Below are positions 46,150-59,218 of a stretch of DNA of 64,000 bases, piece after piece. Under the pieces are notes generated by a model, which had not been told where the DNA came from, ran no database searches, and saw only the letters and a list, made by a program, of their open reading frames with translations. Source of the DNA: Rhytidiadelphus loreus (taxonomy: Eukaryota; Streptophyta; Bryopsida; Hypnales; Hylocomiaceae); assembly GCA_947034895.1 (NCBI GenBank), contig OX344763.1, positions 29,635,025 through 29,699,024 on the forward strand, written 5' to 3'. The first letter of the stretch is position 1. Each line of letters starts with the position of its first letter. The position numbers and the translations under genes were made by a program.

Positions 46150-48740
46150 ATTCATTTTTTCCTTGTGAAAACAATAACACGTTGTTAGTAGGCTGAAGAC
46201 ACCTCGCATACGGTTTTCTAACTTCATTTGTGTTGTTTGATTACCATGGGTGCAGGTGAGGTCTACTACCTCAAGGAAAGGACGAAATGTGTTACATTTT
46301 CTTCACCTTTTACACACTATTAGTGATTTGTGGTAGCTGGATAAATGCTAGTATGACCTATGAATTTTTGATGGCACTACGATTTGACAAGTGATAGCTT
46401 TGTGAACATATGATATGATAGATAAAGATACCAAAGCTATGTACTAGACTTGGATACACTCATTACTATTGTCCAAAGTCTTTTACTTTTGAGATATAGC
46501 ACTACTTTGGTCTATATTAAAGTAAAACAAATGTTAGTATGTGAAATGGATTAAACATATTGTGATTGGTATGAGCATAGACAAGTTTTTACAAGATGAA
46601 AAATGGAAACAGACAAGATTGTGCCCAGATATGGGATGTACCAGAAAGCAGCTATTTTTTTATTTTTTAAGATTCCATATCCAAGTATGGGAATCAAGAA
46701 GATGTAATTCTCTGATATTTTCATATTATCATTTTTTCATAAAGAAATATAGATATTAGAAAAACATATCAAATGCTTGAAATAGCTTAAAATGACTTAG
46801 ACCTTCAACATACACACATAAGGTATGTACTGAACACTATGTATAACTGACCAAAAGAATATTTCTGCCAGCAGTGCAAACATTTAAATGGCCAGGAAAA
46901 TCAAAGGATGGAGTTCTGATTAGGTGAATAGCTCATTAGACTAACGGACATACTAGCAGGGCTAATTGAAAGGATCGATTCCCGTGCTTGCTTAATATGG
47001 TGGCTAAATACTGATCTCACATGATCACCGGCCTAACTGGGTGATTTCCCACGGGTTTTTTAATTAATTCATTTTTTTGAACTTTTAGCGCCCATTCCCA
47101 GCCATTGATTGACTGACAATCCAACCAACATAAAACTCCTGCAAAACTTGCTTTTATACAGAGCTTTGGAGTTCTTTACTCGTATGTTTTCTTTTACACT
47201 GGTATACAATATAAAGTTGGCTGTCTACACTGTAGCTCTACGCCCGTTTCTTTTCTGGCTTCCTAAATTGATTTTCGGATACATCATGGCTCAGTCACAG
47301 CGGGCAAGCTTCAACCAGGTTCAGAGAGATATTTTGACTGTGGATTGCTTGTTTTGTGGATTTTTTTGCTTTGTTTATTTTTTTGCAACTTGTGAAAGCG
47401 ATAACAAGCGTTGTGGTCTGAAGACACCCGTTGCATCCTCACTAATATTACATTCTTTGTTATGTTTTTGGGATGGGCACAAGTGAGGACCACAACCTCT
47501 TGGAGCATCTAAAACGACTTAGCAATTCCACTTCTTCCACACCTTTATTTTTTTTGAGAAGTTTAGGAACTTTGGGACTATGGGTAGTGCTTCAAAAATA
47601 TGTAGTTTGTGCAAAAGAGACATATACAAAGTAGTCTAAATTACTTTACAAAGCAAGTGGAAACCTTGATACCCATCTTGTCTTGAAGAAAATTGTTGAT
47701 TTCCTTGTCAAAAAGTTCCTAATTTTTATAGGAAAGGAATTTTTTCTAAGAAATGAAACTATATGATAGGTGATGATTAGAATAATGCCCTCTAGTAGGG
47801 ATGTTCCAGAAAAGATCTTTTTTTTATTTTTTATTTTTTAGACTAGTTTTCAAGAATTCATTACTAGTTACTAAGTCTACTACTGGTTCTTATAAATTAA
47901 TAACATTGAATTCTTTTTTTAAGAATTATGATTATTTATTAAAGGCTTATATACATATCCTATGCATATTCATATATTTATTATTATATATAATTATGCA
48001 CTAAGATAGCAATTTACAGTATATATTAAGCCCTAGTTATTACGGGAATTTCTTTCATACAAAAACAAGCTTTTGGTTGGTGATTTATTGTCTTGAACGA
48101 GCTGGATATGTGGTTTTAAATGAAACCATGTCCCTGTTGGGACTCTCATCTTGACAAGTTATAGATTTTCTTGAATCTCTTTTAACTTCCTGACTCATCT
48201 AAATAATTTTATATTGACGGCTTGTTTGGGCTGCGTGCCTTAACTTGGGCCTTAAACTCCAACATTAAAGTTGCTTAATCAAACAACTCACTGACTGTTT
48301 GAGTCGTTTGAACTGCACTAAGCTTCAATATCGTGACATACACATGTCCTGGCCTGATTTTGAGATTATTGATACTCCAACTTTGTTGATTCGACTTCTT
48401 GTAGTCTCATCGGAGTCTTTACTGGGCATTAGCAATAGATCAGTAGCTCAAGACACAATCTAGCTCAGGACAGGCCAAAAGATGGTACTTGGTTCCTAGA
48501 ACAGCGGCCAACAAGTGTTGCCTATTTGTGATTGCAAGACAAAATATTTCTCTGTGAAGTTTGCTCTTACATTTGCATTAGTAGTATTGTTTGATTTAAA
48601 AGTTTCTCTCTTGTAAATGTATGATAACAAGTTGTGGTATTCTGAAGACACCTCGTATACGTCAAGTAGCACACTAACGGTTTGCTGTCTGATATGGGTA
48701 CAGGTGAGGAATACCACCTCTTGGGAATTTCTTTCAAAAA
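46150..48740 (+). repeat. Three old tandem copies of a ~1225-bp unit
   Basis: The marker CTGAAGACACC occurs at 46193, 47418 and 48642, spacings of 1225 and 1224 bp. Each copy is preceded by an AATAACA-C/AAG-GTTGT phrase and followed about 50-70 bp later by GGTACAGGTGAGG- or GGGCACAAGTGAGGA-like text and CTACC/ACCTC. Other anchors agree between copies 1 and 2: GGGATGTACCAGAAA near 46633 and GGGATGTTCCAGAAA near 47797. The copies are heavily diverged. No encoded protein is recognised. All lie in the enlarged intron of transposase copy 1, so this material probably inserted there and then multiplied, or the reverse. Confidence 0.5.
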
Positions 48741-50963
48741 TTCTACAAACTACACTTTGGGCAGATGAAGACTTTGTTTGTTTGCAACTTATTTGCTTAA
48801 GTCACTTTATGGACTTTTATGCAAAAACTCTCTCTGCTTATAGATTTATTTGGTTGCTAGAAGCTGGATTGAGCTTAAAAAATCATTCAGATTTAGGGCT
48901 TATTTTATGCATGTTGGGATTACGAACTTATGGTTATGACCTGACCTATTGGCTCATCATTTTACTTCCTGCTGCAGACCTTTTTATGAAAGTCTCTTCT
49001 CGTGCTTCCAATTTTTCGTATGACTGTTTGCCAGACTGTACACAAAGCTTTGGTTCGATCAAGTATTGATGATACAAGGCTTGTATTACTTATGTACTGA
49101 CTCACTATTATTACAAGAAAAGACCTTGTTTGCTCCCTAGCTATTCAAGATTTCAAATATATAAGTTATGTTAGTTATACAGTTATGCTTAAATTACTCC
49201 ATCTAAACTTCCATTGGAGTCCATATACATGATTGATCTACTTCAATTAGCCTGAAAAAGCTGGTTGAATATTATTTCATATTTTTGATTGAGATACTGA
49301 AATTGATATAAAGCTTCTGTTTGATTAGTTTGTCTGCTAATGAACGACAAATCAGCTTTTGATTTGGTCTCCTCTTTACTATACAGATTGAGAACTATCT
49401 TCAAAAAGATTCTGATTACTAAACCTTAGCTTGAATTTGAATATTGAAGTGGAATTAGAATCTACTCTGAAATTATCAGAGAAGTTTCGAAAAAAACCTT
49501 TTTCTCAAAAGTATTAGAGGATGGTATAAAACATTGAATCAGCTAAGCCTAATGTTTGTGCTATTCTATCTTCAGGATTTAAGCTTGGAGGAACTTGGCG
49601 ATATGCCTTCATGCAATTTGTCAAAAACCATGTACAACAAGTGACTTCAAATGTTTGGTAACCGAGGGAACAATCTCTTTGACACAACATGTGATGACAG
49701 TATTCGTGCATGGATGCAAATGACAAATTATCGTGCGTACTTGAAGGGACACGCTTTGGGATCTAGTCCATCGAAAGGGGAGTTGAAGTTGAGAGCAACA
49801 AGACGTAGCGGTGATCCAAAGAAAATTGTAGAGGCACGAAATTCATTGCCCGGTTTGGAAGGTATTGGAACTCACATTCCTCATTTAGAAGGAGAAGAGA
49901 TTTTTGGGAGCACAAAGAGGAAGTTAGACATTCCCATTGGCGATGCATGAGACTCGCATAGACCTGATAAAGTAAACTTTTCTCAACCTCGTGTTCAAAC
50001 ACGTTGCACAATAGCGCCAATGGAGTCTTCAGGACATAAAAGTAAGCAGCCTCTAGTGAACACTCCACCACACGTTACGGTTGCATTTGAAAGTGATTGC
50101 GATATATCAAAATGGCACATTGCAAGAATTAGCCACAAGTCAAGTGCAAAATGTTATGCTCAACAGCGAGGTTCAAACATCACATGCAAGGGGAAGATTG
50201 CCAAAGGTCGGATGGGAACTCCCGCTCCAACGTATAGTGGAAGAAAGATAGATTATGGAAGTAAGAAAGAGGTAGTGGCAGACTTTTGGTTCTGTGGAGA
50301 TGACATTGAACGGTGCGTCAAAGGAAGCAAACGTAAGTGGGTTATAGATTGGCTAGAGGTTCCCGAAGTATGGCCTATCTTAACAAGAACAAATCTCACC
50401 CGAGAGGAGACCTTATTGTTGCAGCATTCTGGATTTCCACTTCAAGAGCGTCCCATATTATCTCCGCGACGACTGTTTGGTATGTCTAATGTATTCAAGA
50501 GTGTAATGTATGATGAACCAATTCCAGTAGACGCACATGTATATCCAACTGTACGAAATAGCCGTACCATACGCTGAATTGCAAATGCACCCACAATTGA
50601 ACAACGCAATAAGTGGGAGAGTGCTAGCAACATTAAGGAAGAGATATTGGGAGTGACATTGTTACCATTTCCTAGTTTAGGAGCTATTGTTTCACTCCAA
50701 ATTGGGGTTGAACCAAATCAAAACATGTATCGAATCATTGTGGGCATGTACCCATCATGCATGTGCCCTGACTTTACTTCTATGGCAGTTTCAGCAATTG
50801 GAGGTCGCCAGCAGTATGTGAATTGCAAGCACTTGTACTACCTCTTCCGTTACTTCTGCCACCTAAACATAAACGAAGACAAGTTCATTCATGCACCAAG
50901 ATATAGCTTCAATGAGCTAAAGCTTGTTTTGGTTAAAGCAAGGATTATTACAATATTAGAATA

Positions 50964-51840
50964 ATGGCAGGCGCTATCTGTTAGTACTTCAATGGTATGA
51001 TAGATGAATACATTTTGTATGATTGAAAATATTATCAGTTAATTGAGGAAGTTCTCATTTTCTAACAAAAGTGATCATTTTGTTTGATCTTGTTTTTCCA
51101 ATTGTAGTTCGGTTTCCATTGGTATTAATTTGATGAGTTCAGTCATTATGTTTATATTTGTAAGTTGGAGATTGCTTTGTCAATTTTATTTGGGTAATAC
51201 CATGTGTTCATTGAAGTTGATTTTTTTAATCTTGGTGATCATTTCATTAAATAGGAATATTGTAGTGAGAGGTCCAAGAGACTTAGACATGGTGGCCCAG
51301 GTTCTAAAACCACGAGGCTCCAATTAATTCCGGTGGGCACAATATATCTCTAGGTTGAGCTAACACTTAAAAAAATGCAGTGGAAATTATAATTTTCTTC
51401 TTTAAGAAAACGGTCATAAGTAAGGCGATTATAGGCCCTCTTTTCCTATAAATAGTAAAAAATTGTATATTCCAAAAATTAGTATTCCAAAAAATTTAAA
51501 ATTTTAAAAATGATTAAACTTCTAAATTAAGGTTGCATGCATAGGTCCTAAATTTTACTAAAAATAGTATGTTTTCTTCTCCATTAAAATTATTTTTCCA
51601 AAAAAATAACTTTTTGGTAAAAAAGTTGAAAAAAAATCATTTCAAGGCTCCCCGCTCACAAGCTCCTTGCTCCAAGCTTGCACGCTAGCATCGTTGCAAA
51701 AAATAGGGCAGCTGTGCTTCACAAGCTCACTTTTCTATGAAAAACTGTATAAAATGGTGGTGCTTCTTTGGATTTTTTTTCCTAGGCAAATTGGCTACAT
51801 GCTTAAAAAATTCATATCATTTGGAATTGTACAACATATA
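50964..51840. other. AT-rich flank of transposase copy 1
   Basis: No gene seen. CACGAGGCTCCAATTAATTC near 51311 and AAGGCTCCCCGCTCACAAGC near 51644 are short GC-shifted patches of unknown origin. No terminal inverted repeat for the transposase element was identified. Confidence 0.35.
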
Positions 51841-51849
51841 GGAAAAAAA

Positions 51850-52300
51850 TAGCAAGTAGAAAGAAGTAGAGAATGATTTTAAATCCTAAATTGTTAAGAA
51901 TTTAGTTGTGGAATTGAAAAATGACATTCCCAATGTTTGTATTGTTGTAATAAACAATCTACATCCTATGATTTGATTTGATTTAGATAATATTGAAAAT
52001 TGAGTAAGATAAAGGCCTCCAAAGTTTATTTTAGAGTAGGGATTCCATAATTGCCCGCAAACTAAAACTCCTCATAACTTTGACTCATTGATCAAAATGG
52101 AATTATTCAAAGCATTCTGCATATATAACTCTAAAAAAACAATTTCAAATTTATGTTTATGAAAAAAGTATTTTTTTCTAATCTGCACGGATGCCCGGCT
52201 AGGGAAAAAAATAACATATTAGGCCATAACTTTTGAGTCATATTTCCAACTTAAATTTAGTGCATATGAAAGATATTCCTCATCCCCGCCTTCTATTAAA
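51850..52300 (-). repeat. Dispersed repeat, inverted partner at 12.0-12.5 kb
   Basis: Reverse complement realigns with 12000-12470: GGCCTCCAAAGTTTATTTTA, AGAGTAGGGATTCCATAATT, AAACTAAAACTCCTCATAAC and ATCAAAATGGAATTATTCAA match in order. The region to about 52420 may belong to the same element. Confidence 0.65.
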
Positions 52301-54810
52301 ACTTCAGCCTAAAATATGCAAATCTCCAGTCTCAGGTACCTACCAAAAATTTATGTGTTGCCAAAAAATACATGCTGGTCCTTTAGGGGTTAAAATGTAG
52401 GACTTCTAATCATTAAAACCTATGTTTGATTTGATATACTTCTATTTTAAATGTACTTTAAAAATCCATAGTTTTTTCATATGGTGATTAGAGAAATGCA
52501 TGTTAAGAGAATCTAGAATTTCCATTTGATTTGCATCAAGATCCAACAAATATTTAGATACTTTAATAATTGAAACTATGTTTTAATGTTTATTCAAATG
52601 CTTCTTTAGAATATTTTAGGTGTAGTTATCATACTCAATGTTGAGCAAGCTACAAGATTCTCCTTAACTTTTAGGTGGTCTATTGGACATAATGTTTTTG
52701 AAAGTTAAGAAAAATAAGTTTAATATGACCTTATATCCAAAATGCCTATGAGAGATTTTCACTAGGATGGCAAAAAGCTCCTACAGTTGGGCCACGGGGA
52801 GTGTATGTGATCCTAACACCTTCTAAATAATGGATTTCAAGACAATTTATTGTTTTAGAAACTATACATATTAATTATGAATTATTTGAGCATAAATGCA
52901 ATGTAATGGTAAATTTTGCAAACAAGTATCATTAAATTAGAACTAAAATCTATTGAAAAACATATTTTTTATTTTATTTTAATTTTTTGAAGAGGGGATT
53001 CTTTAAAAAAAAAAATTTCACTATTAAAGAAAAAAATGTTTATGTTGCAAACTCGGTTGCAAATCAAGGATTCAACTAAGTGTGTATTCTTTTATTTTAG
53101 TGAATCTAAATAAAACAATCATGTAGCATGGTAACAGTAGCAAGTCCCCACAGTTCTTAATGATTGGTCTTTCAAACTCAAAAATGATTTGATATTTTAA
53201 TCTTATTTTTATGAATTTAAAATTTTAGTGCTTTCAAAATATATAAATATATAAATGTATCTTAAATAATTCATGAATGATGAATGGTTTGGAAAGTTTA
53301 CTTCATCTAATTGATAGTAATTGAAAAACTTTGAGAAAGAAATGTGTAATATATACCAAGAAAGAATGTTCAAGTGAATCTATGGCATAGACATTTTAGA
53401 GAAGATATTACAGTCTATTACAATTTTAGTTATTTGATTTCTTTAATATTTTTAATTTGAACATTTAAAGTATTTAATTAAAATTGTGGTATTTGAAAAA
53501 CCCTATTGTCTTTAGAGTGATTGCAACTATTTTTCAAGTGCAACTTTTTAATGGAGTTTGAAGAAATTGATGAAAACTCGCAAGAAAGCTCATTTTCTTT
53601 TTAATGTCTCCAAATTCCAACCATTCCAATCTTTGATGCATTTAATAATGAAGAAAACACTATGAAAATGCAAGGCTTTACAATTTCTCACATTTTTATA
53701 ACCATTGGAAGATTGCCCTTTATTTAAGGTGACTTTATGAATGTGTTGATTTTGATGTTGAGTTAGATCCAATCTCATAAATGAACAACCATGGGCAATA
53801 AAATATTTAATCTTGAAGGATTGAATGGTTGGATTTTGCAAGCAAGATTAGCTCTTTGTATCATATTTTGCATTGCATATTTTGCAAAGTCTAATTCTTA
53901 CTGGTGCTTTTGCCCTGACATCTTTATTACAAGGTTTTGAAGTTATAAATGAATTTGTTCAAACAAACAAAGTATACAAACCACCTTCTAGTGAATCTAA
54001 TTTTTACACTCAGGGAGATTGCTTGTAATTTAAGGTATATACTTGAGTTATGAGGGTATTTGATGTGGTTATTTACCTTAATTATTGTATTTAAGATGAC
54101 CATATTTTTACATAAAAAGCTACGAAGGGCGTATTTACAATATCCTATGATTTTTGTAAATTCATCCATACTAAGTTTTAAATAAGACTATCTTGTATAA
54201 AATTTAAGTGTCCAATTTTTTTCTTCCTCTATCCTTCTTCAAAAGAATTTCCTTCCCTCTACTACATATATGTAACTATAAGGTATATACCATGAAACCA
54301 ACAACAATCAATTCAATTCAAGTGTCATTGACCAAGTGACAGCTATACCATTCAAATACTATAGAAATCCCACTAAAACTATCCTATGAACATCCCATTC
54401 AATATGAATGTGTTTAATATACATGGCTTCAAAGATTGAAGTTAAATGGACTATGAACTTTATCTTTGTGTTACATGTACAATTTTCAATTTATAAAACC
54501 CACTAAGGTAAACCTCTTTATTCGAGCAATGTAGCTATTTCTACCATTTGTAGTCAATGTGTTATATTTACACTCAATTGTTTTGATATATACACTACTA
54601 GACAGTACCATACTAGTACCATTGCACAATTTTAGTCAACTAGCCTTAATCATATATTTTCTTCATTGTGTCTATTTTATCATCCACATCAAATTATTTG
54701 TCCACATCTATACTCGTCATGCTATGAAAAATTTGCATGACCCCTAACTATGAAAACTAACTTATTAATACAAAATTATACTATGTGATATTTTTACATA
54801 GCTTCTTATA

Positions 54811-54868
<58 letters not shown>

Positions 54869-55758
54869 ACCATGTAGCATTTCATGAATTCTATAGTAGC
54901 CGTACATATTATATAAAATTTTCCCTTTTGAATAAAATGGACCCTATCTTTTAACTCACAAACTTTTCTAAAAAATTGACAATGATCTTCCCGGACTGAA
55001 AATCCAATATTTAGCCCCCAATCCCTAGTATTTAATCCCTAAATGGTTTTGGAAAAAAGAATTAGTTTCCAACTATAGGATCTTGAACTTGTCTTCACTA
55101 TTTAAAAACCCACCAATTTTCAACAATAGATTCCTTGATCTGAGTGAGATCTAGTAGTGCAAAGTTTAGATTTTTTTTCATTGCAAAAATGTCAGGCAGT
55201 TACACTTTGAGTGCTAAATTCCTTTAGTATAGAATTCCATTTCTACGGTTACTCCTTGGATTTGGCTTTTCATATGAGTTAGGAACATGCTCAAAAAATT
55301 TCAGACTATTCGCACTTATATGATATAACCAAAAGTGTATGATTGTGGACATAAGTTTGACAAAAGTAGTTTACATTGTCTTTTTATTCCATTAATGAAT
55401 TCCAATTTCAAAATATTGTTGACGGACCTATAATTTGAACAAGGAAAACTACCTACATTTGCCATGAAATTGTCCTTTCTACAAAATATTGGAATCTCAA
55501 AATGTGGCAATAAAATATTAGCCAAAGTATTATGCCCTACCTTACACAATTGTTTTCTTTCTTTTTTTAATTACAAATTTAAAAAAAATCAATATATGGT
55601 TCATACAATCAAGGCATAGACTTTCCTTATGCCTTGAGTACAAATTCACATACTTATTACAAAATTACAAGGTCAATCTTACTTGTTGTTTCTTACAAAT
55701 TACAAATTAAACTAGGCTCTTATAGTTTGAGTTTTTCTTGGAATTTTTATGATAGCTC
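52301..55758. other. Very AT-rich intergenic DNA
   Basis: No gene or RNA gene seen. GTCCTTTAGGGGTTAAAATG near 52380 resembles ACTTTAGGGGTTAAAATGGT near 15770, another sign of shared repeats. All open frames are short and AT-driven. Confidence 0.5.
54815..54863. repeat. (TA)n microsatellite
   Basis: About 24 uninterrupted TA units, self-complementary and probably length-variable. Confidence 0.95.
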
Positions 55759-55969
55759 TTAACCCTTAAGCGCTCCGACGTCTATAGAGCTTGCAGGCGC
55801 TGTTTCATCCAACTACCTTCTCATTCATCCAATGTAACACTTGAATCTTGAAAAGACGACCTTCTTTTATGCCCAATTTCATGAAGTTTTGGTAAATGGT
55901 ATTACTGTACAAAGATATAAGCAAAAATGTGCCAAAATTTGAAAAAGGATTGAGGCGTTAAGGGGTTAA
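55759..55969. mobile_element. ~203-bp MITE flanked by TTAA
   Basis: TTAA is followed by CCCTTAAGCGCTCCGACG; the other end reads GAGGCGTTAAGGGG and then TTAA. The ends are inverted copies (CCC(C)TTAA-CGC). A TTAA target with CCC-type ends is the signature of piggyBac-type elements, which are uncommon in plants, so the superfamily call is tentative. No coding capacity. Two broken relatives abut at 36568. Confidence 0.55.
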
Positions 55970-56931
55970 CCAAACAATGCTTCTTAATTTAGAATTTAAT
56001 TTTAAAATAACATTTTTAAAATCATTGTTAATGTTTTATTGAAATCTTTATTAAAATTGTCCTATGCCATCTAGGCCTTGCTATTTGCTATTTTGTTTTT
56101 GTTTTTTTGGCTAGTGTTCCTTGTTGTCGGGGGAACTAACAACCCTCTTTAAGGCTCAAACTTCTTCTGTTGCATGCAAACAAAAAGTTGTGAACCTATG
56201 AGCCTTGAACCTAATTGTAAGTATGTATCTACAACCATTTGAAGATATTTATAACAATGTACCTATAACATAGATACACTATAACATGAAAAGAGTCTAT
56301 AATATAGGTATCTATGACATAGACACTTATAACCATAGAAGTTGTTTATAATATAGACACTTAGGCTCATGGACTCATAGATTCTATGGTCACAAGCTAG
56401 CACTCCCTGCTCTTAATCCTTAAAAGATGGAGTAGTGGTGCTAGATTGTGAGCCTGCAAACACAAGCCTAAGAACGGTGAGTAGGGATTATGTGAGCAGT
56501 AAATTCAAGAATTGGAAAAATGTTTTCAAAAGTCCATTTTTTTCTAAAAATAGATAATAATTTCTAAATTTTGCTTCAAATTTGTATTTTTAATAATTAT
56601 GATGTTTATTACCATGGACCCATACCCGCGGACCAGTTACAGTGTAGCAACAACAACGGACATATTGTTAGGGATGTGTAATTCTGGTTTTGAGTGAATC
56701 TATGAATTTAATTTTTTTTTGTGTTTTAGGACATAGTAGAGTACACATGAGGGAGACAAAGAATTGGAATTTATTGAAATTGAAAATGAGATTGAAAATA
56801 GTATGTATTGAGTATATTTTCAAATGACAATATTTGCTAAAACAGAAGGAGATAATCCTAAGGCTATATCTCTAATTTCAATCTACAATCACCAAATCAG
56901 AAAAGCCAATCGCTCTAGTGCAATTGGTCTT
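55970..56931. other. AT-rich intergenic DNA with scrambled repeat
   Basis: From about 56200 to 56480 it holds words shared with the array at 12640-12990 (AGCCTTGAACCTAA, ATAATATAGGTATCTA, ATATAGACACTTAGGCTCAT), in a different order. No gene seen. Confidence 0.4.
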
Positions 56932-59217
56932 CTATACACGTTCACGATTGTCACATGAAACCTTGATGATACCAGCTCTAATGAGAAGCAACTTGACTTC
57001 ATTGAAGCTAAAGCTTGGAGAATGTATAAACTTGTTGTCCACTGGATTCATTTTGTAAAAGTAACGGAATAAGTAGTAAAGATGTTTGCAACTCACGTAT
57101 TGATGCCGGCCACCAATTGCGGAGACGGCTATGTCTACAAAATCAGGACAAGTGCACTCAGAATCATGCCAAATGTGATTCGATAAATCTTTTGCGTGGG
57201 CTCTACACCAGATTGAAGGGTGATAATGACTCCAAGTCCAGGTAGAGGTAGCATGGTAACTCCCAAAATGAATCCTTTGACATTACCAGCATTCTCCCAT
57301 TTATTGCGATGCTTTGTGGTCGGAGCATTTGCAATACGGCGAATGGCCTTGCTCCTCCGAGTTGTTGGATATGTATCCGCATTTGCGGGGCTAGCTTCAT
57401 TGTATATGTTTGCTTTGAATACATTAGACATTGTAACAACCAACGAGGTGATATAGTTGGTCGTTCCTGAAGTTGAAAGCCTGCCTCTTACAATATTATA
57501 GTTTCTTGCCGAGTCAAACTGGTGTCAGTGAGCACTGGCCATACATCTGGTACTTGCGGCCAATCAATAACCCAAGGACGTTTGGAGCCTCTTACACATC
57601 GTTCAATGTCATTTGGACAAAACCAAAAGTCAGTCATGATCTCTTTGGTTCCACCATATTGTTTCTTGCGACCACGGTACATTGAGGCTGGAGTACCTTT
57701 AGATCCCTTTGCAATTTTTGCAGTACAACGAATGTTTGACCCTCTCTGTTGGGCGTGACATTTACAACTGGATTTATGTGACAATCTTGCAATGTGCCAT
57801 CGAGAAGTGTCACAATCACTCTCCATCGCAGTCGACATGTGCGGTACATGCGCCAAGTCAGCAACTGGGACTGGTTCATTAGAATTCACTGTCGGTGTAC
57901 ATGAAGATCGGATTTGTACTCGTGGTTGAGAGAAGTTTACTTTGTCTGGACGATGAGAGTCACCATCTGAACCAACAGATAGGTCGAGTTTACGTTTGCT
58001 ACTACCAAATGTGGAATACGTGTTCCAAAATCACTTGGGCCAAGCAACTCATTCAAAGCCTCTGCAATCTTCTTTGGGTCACCACTTTGTCTAGCGCCTC
58101 TTAACTTCAATTCCACTTTTGATGGCCCTGACCTTGATGTCGTACTGTTCAGAAATGCTCAATAATTGGTCATTTTTATGAAGGCTCGAATGTAGTCATC
58201 ACAAGTGGTTGCAAACAAATCATTACCCCGGTTACCGGATTGCTGCAACCACTTATTGTGAACTGTTTCTGATAAGTTGCATGATGGCATGTCTGCCATC
58301 TCTTCAAGACTCAATCCCTACAAGAGAAACAAATGAATAGTTAGGGCCTCGTTACAGACATTTGAAAATAAAAATCCACCGGAAACTGAATATTCGAAGA
58401 GTACTTCAATATTTACATTTCTAGTACGAGGTTAAGGGTCCCCTCGGCGCCAAGGGGTAAGTCCCCCGCTCCCTCTAGTAGTCAAAATTTCATATAAATT
58501 TTAACTACATGCTTAAGGTCGGAAGAAAATTAATAATGAAATGGAAGGGGTTACGTAGAAATGGAAAGATGAGATGCTAAAGGTTCTACAAGCAACACAT
58601 ACATAGACTAAGAAAGGACGTCCATAAAAGAACCATTTGCATAAATCCGCCCCACTGACGATATCGAAAGTGCCAGAACGCAAGCTACAACTCCAATTCA
58701 TGCAAAGCCTCTTCTGAGGATGCTCCAGATGAGAGCCACCAGGAGCGAATCGCCAAGTATCGCGTCTTTGCTTCCTCCATAGTCTTAGAATCCTTGTATT
58801 GTTTGCAAAGACGATTGTGCTGATGTTGCATGTCCGATTTGATGAGCTTCTGTGTATGGCGGTGCAACAAAGTACTCCAATGCAAGAGACATGTACGTTC
58901 ACGGTTCACCATCTCTATTTTAGAATCCCCCGTACCATATACAATACGAACGGCATTCCAATTCGCTTGTGCACTGTCAGCCATGAATCCCTTGAAGTTG
59001 GTATTTGACACTCCATTGCATCTCATAACCTCGTTCAAGGACCTCCACATTATGCTTTGAACCTCAGTGTCTTCGGATTGCATGTCACACACAGCAATTG
59101 TCATGAACTTCCTACAATCCGTGTCGTAGACGTGGCAAGCCATAGTTGTCCAATCTTTCACGCGTTTGACATGATCAAATATAAGCCAGGCATTCTCTAA
59201 ATCTCCACCAGACTACA
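56932..59217 (-). pseudogene. MULE-like transposase with SWIM zinc finger, copy 2 (broken)
   Basis: Minus-strand relative of the gene at 42.7-51 kb. It starts abruptly at 59217 with GGDLENAWLIFDHVKRV, then KDWTTMACHVYD, MTIAVCDMQSED, FKGFMADSAQANWNAVRIVY, RERTCLLHW and WLAFWHFRYRQWGGFMQM. A 316-bp intron (58633-58318) follows, then EEMADMPSCNLS and the C-terminal part with TDFWFCPNDIERCVRGSKR and a SWIM finger (CTCPDF...SCKHLYY, near 57160-57095), stop at 56932. Decay: a stop just inside the break (near 59209), TGG to TAG near 58691, a donor changed to GTTCTT, a stop near 58175, frameshifts near 58000 and 57170, and a stop near 57487. The 5' part is missing beyond the hAT-type terminus at 59219. 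Confidence 0.65.
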
Positions 59218-59218
59218 T

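Larger units (their letters stand above)
42750..50963 (+). pseudogene. MULE-like transposase with SWIM zinc finger, copy 1 (broken)
   Basis: Pieces in order: an acidic, S/T-rich N-terminal open frame (42750-43175, 141 codons, preceded by TTTTGCAG); 43340-43759, with VFISKMLTKGPG, NAWMMFDHVKRVKEW and MTIGTCDMQSEDT; after a MITE, 44208-44555, with NWNAVQIVY, ERTC and WLAFWHFRYKQWGGFMQM; a consensus donor ATG-GTACGT; and after 5.0 kb, 49576-50963, ending in a SWIM finger (CMCPDF...NCKHLYY, CxCx(n)CxH, near 50760-50840). The DHVKR...D/ED...FM-DS layout with a late SWIM finger is that of Mutator-like (MULE) transposases. Decay: in-frame stops (for example 43462 and near 44435, 49948 and 50576), a frameshift near 43700 and a 1-nt gain at 49580. 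The family level (MULE) is an inference from motif order. Confidence 0.65.
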
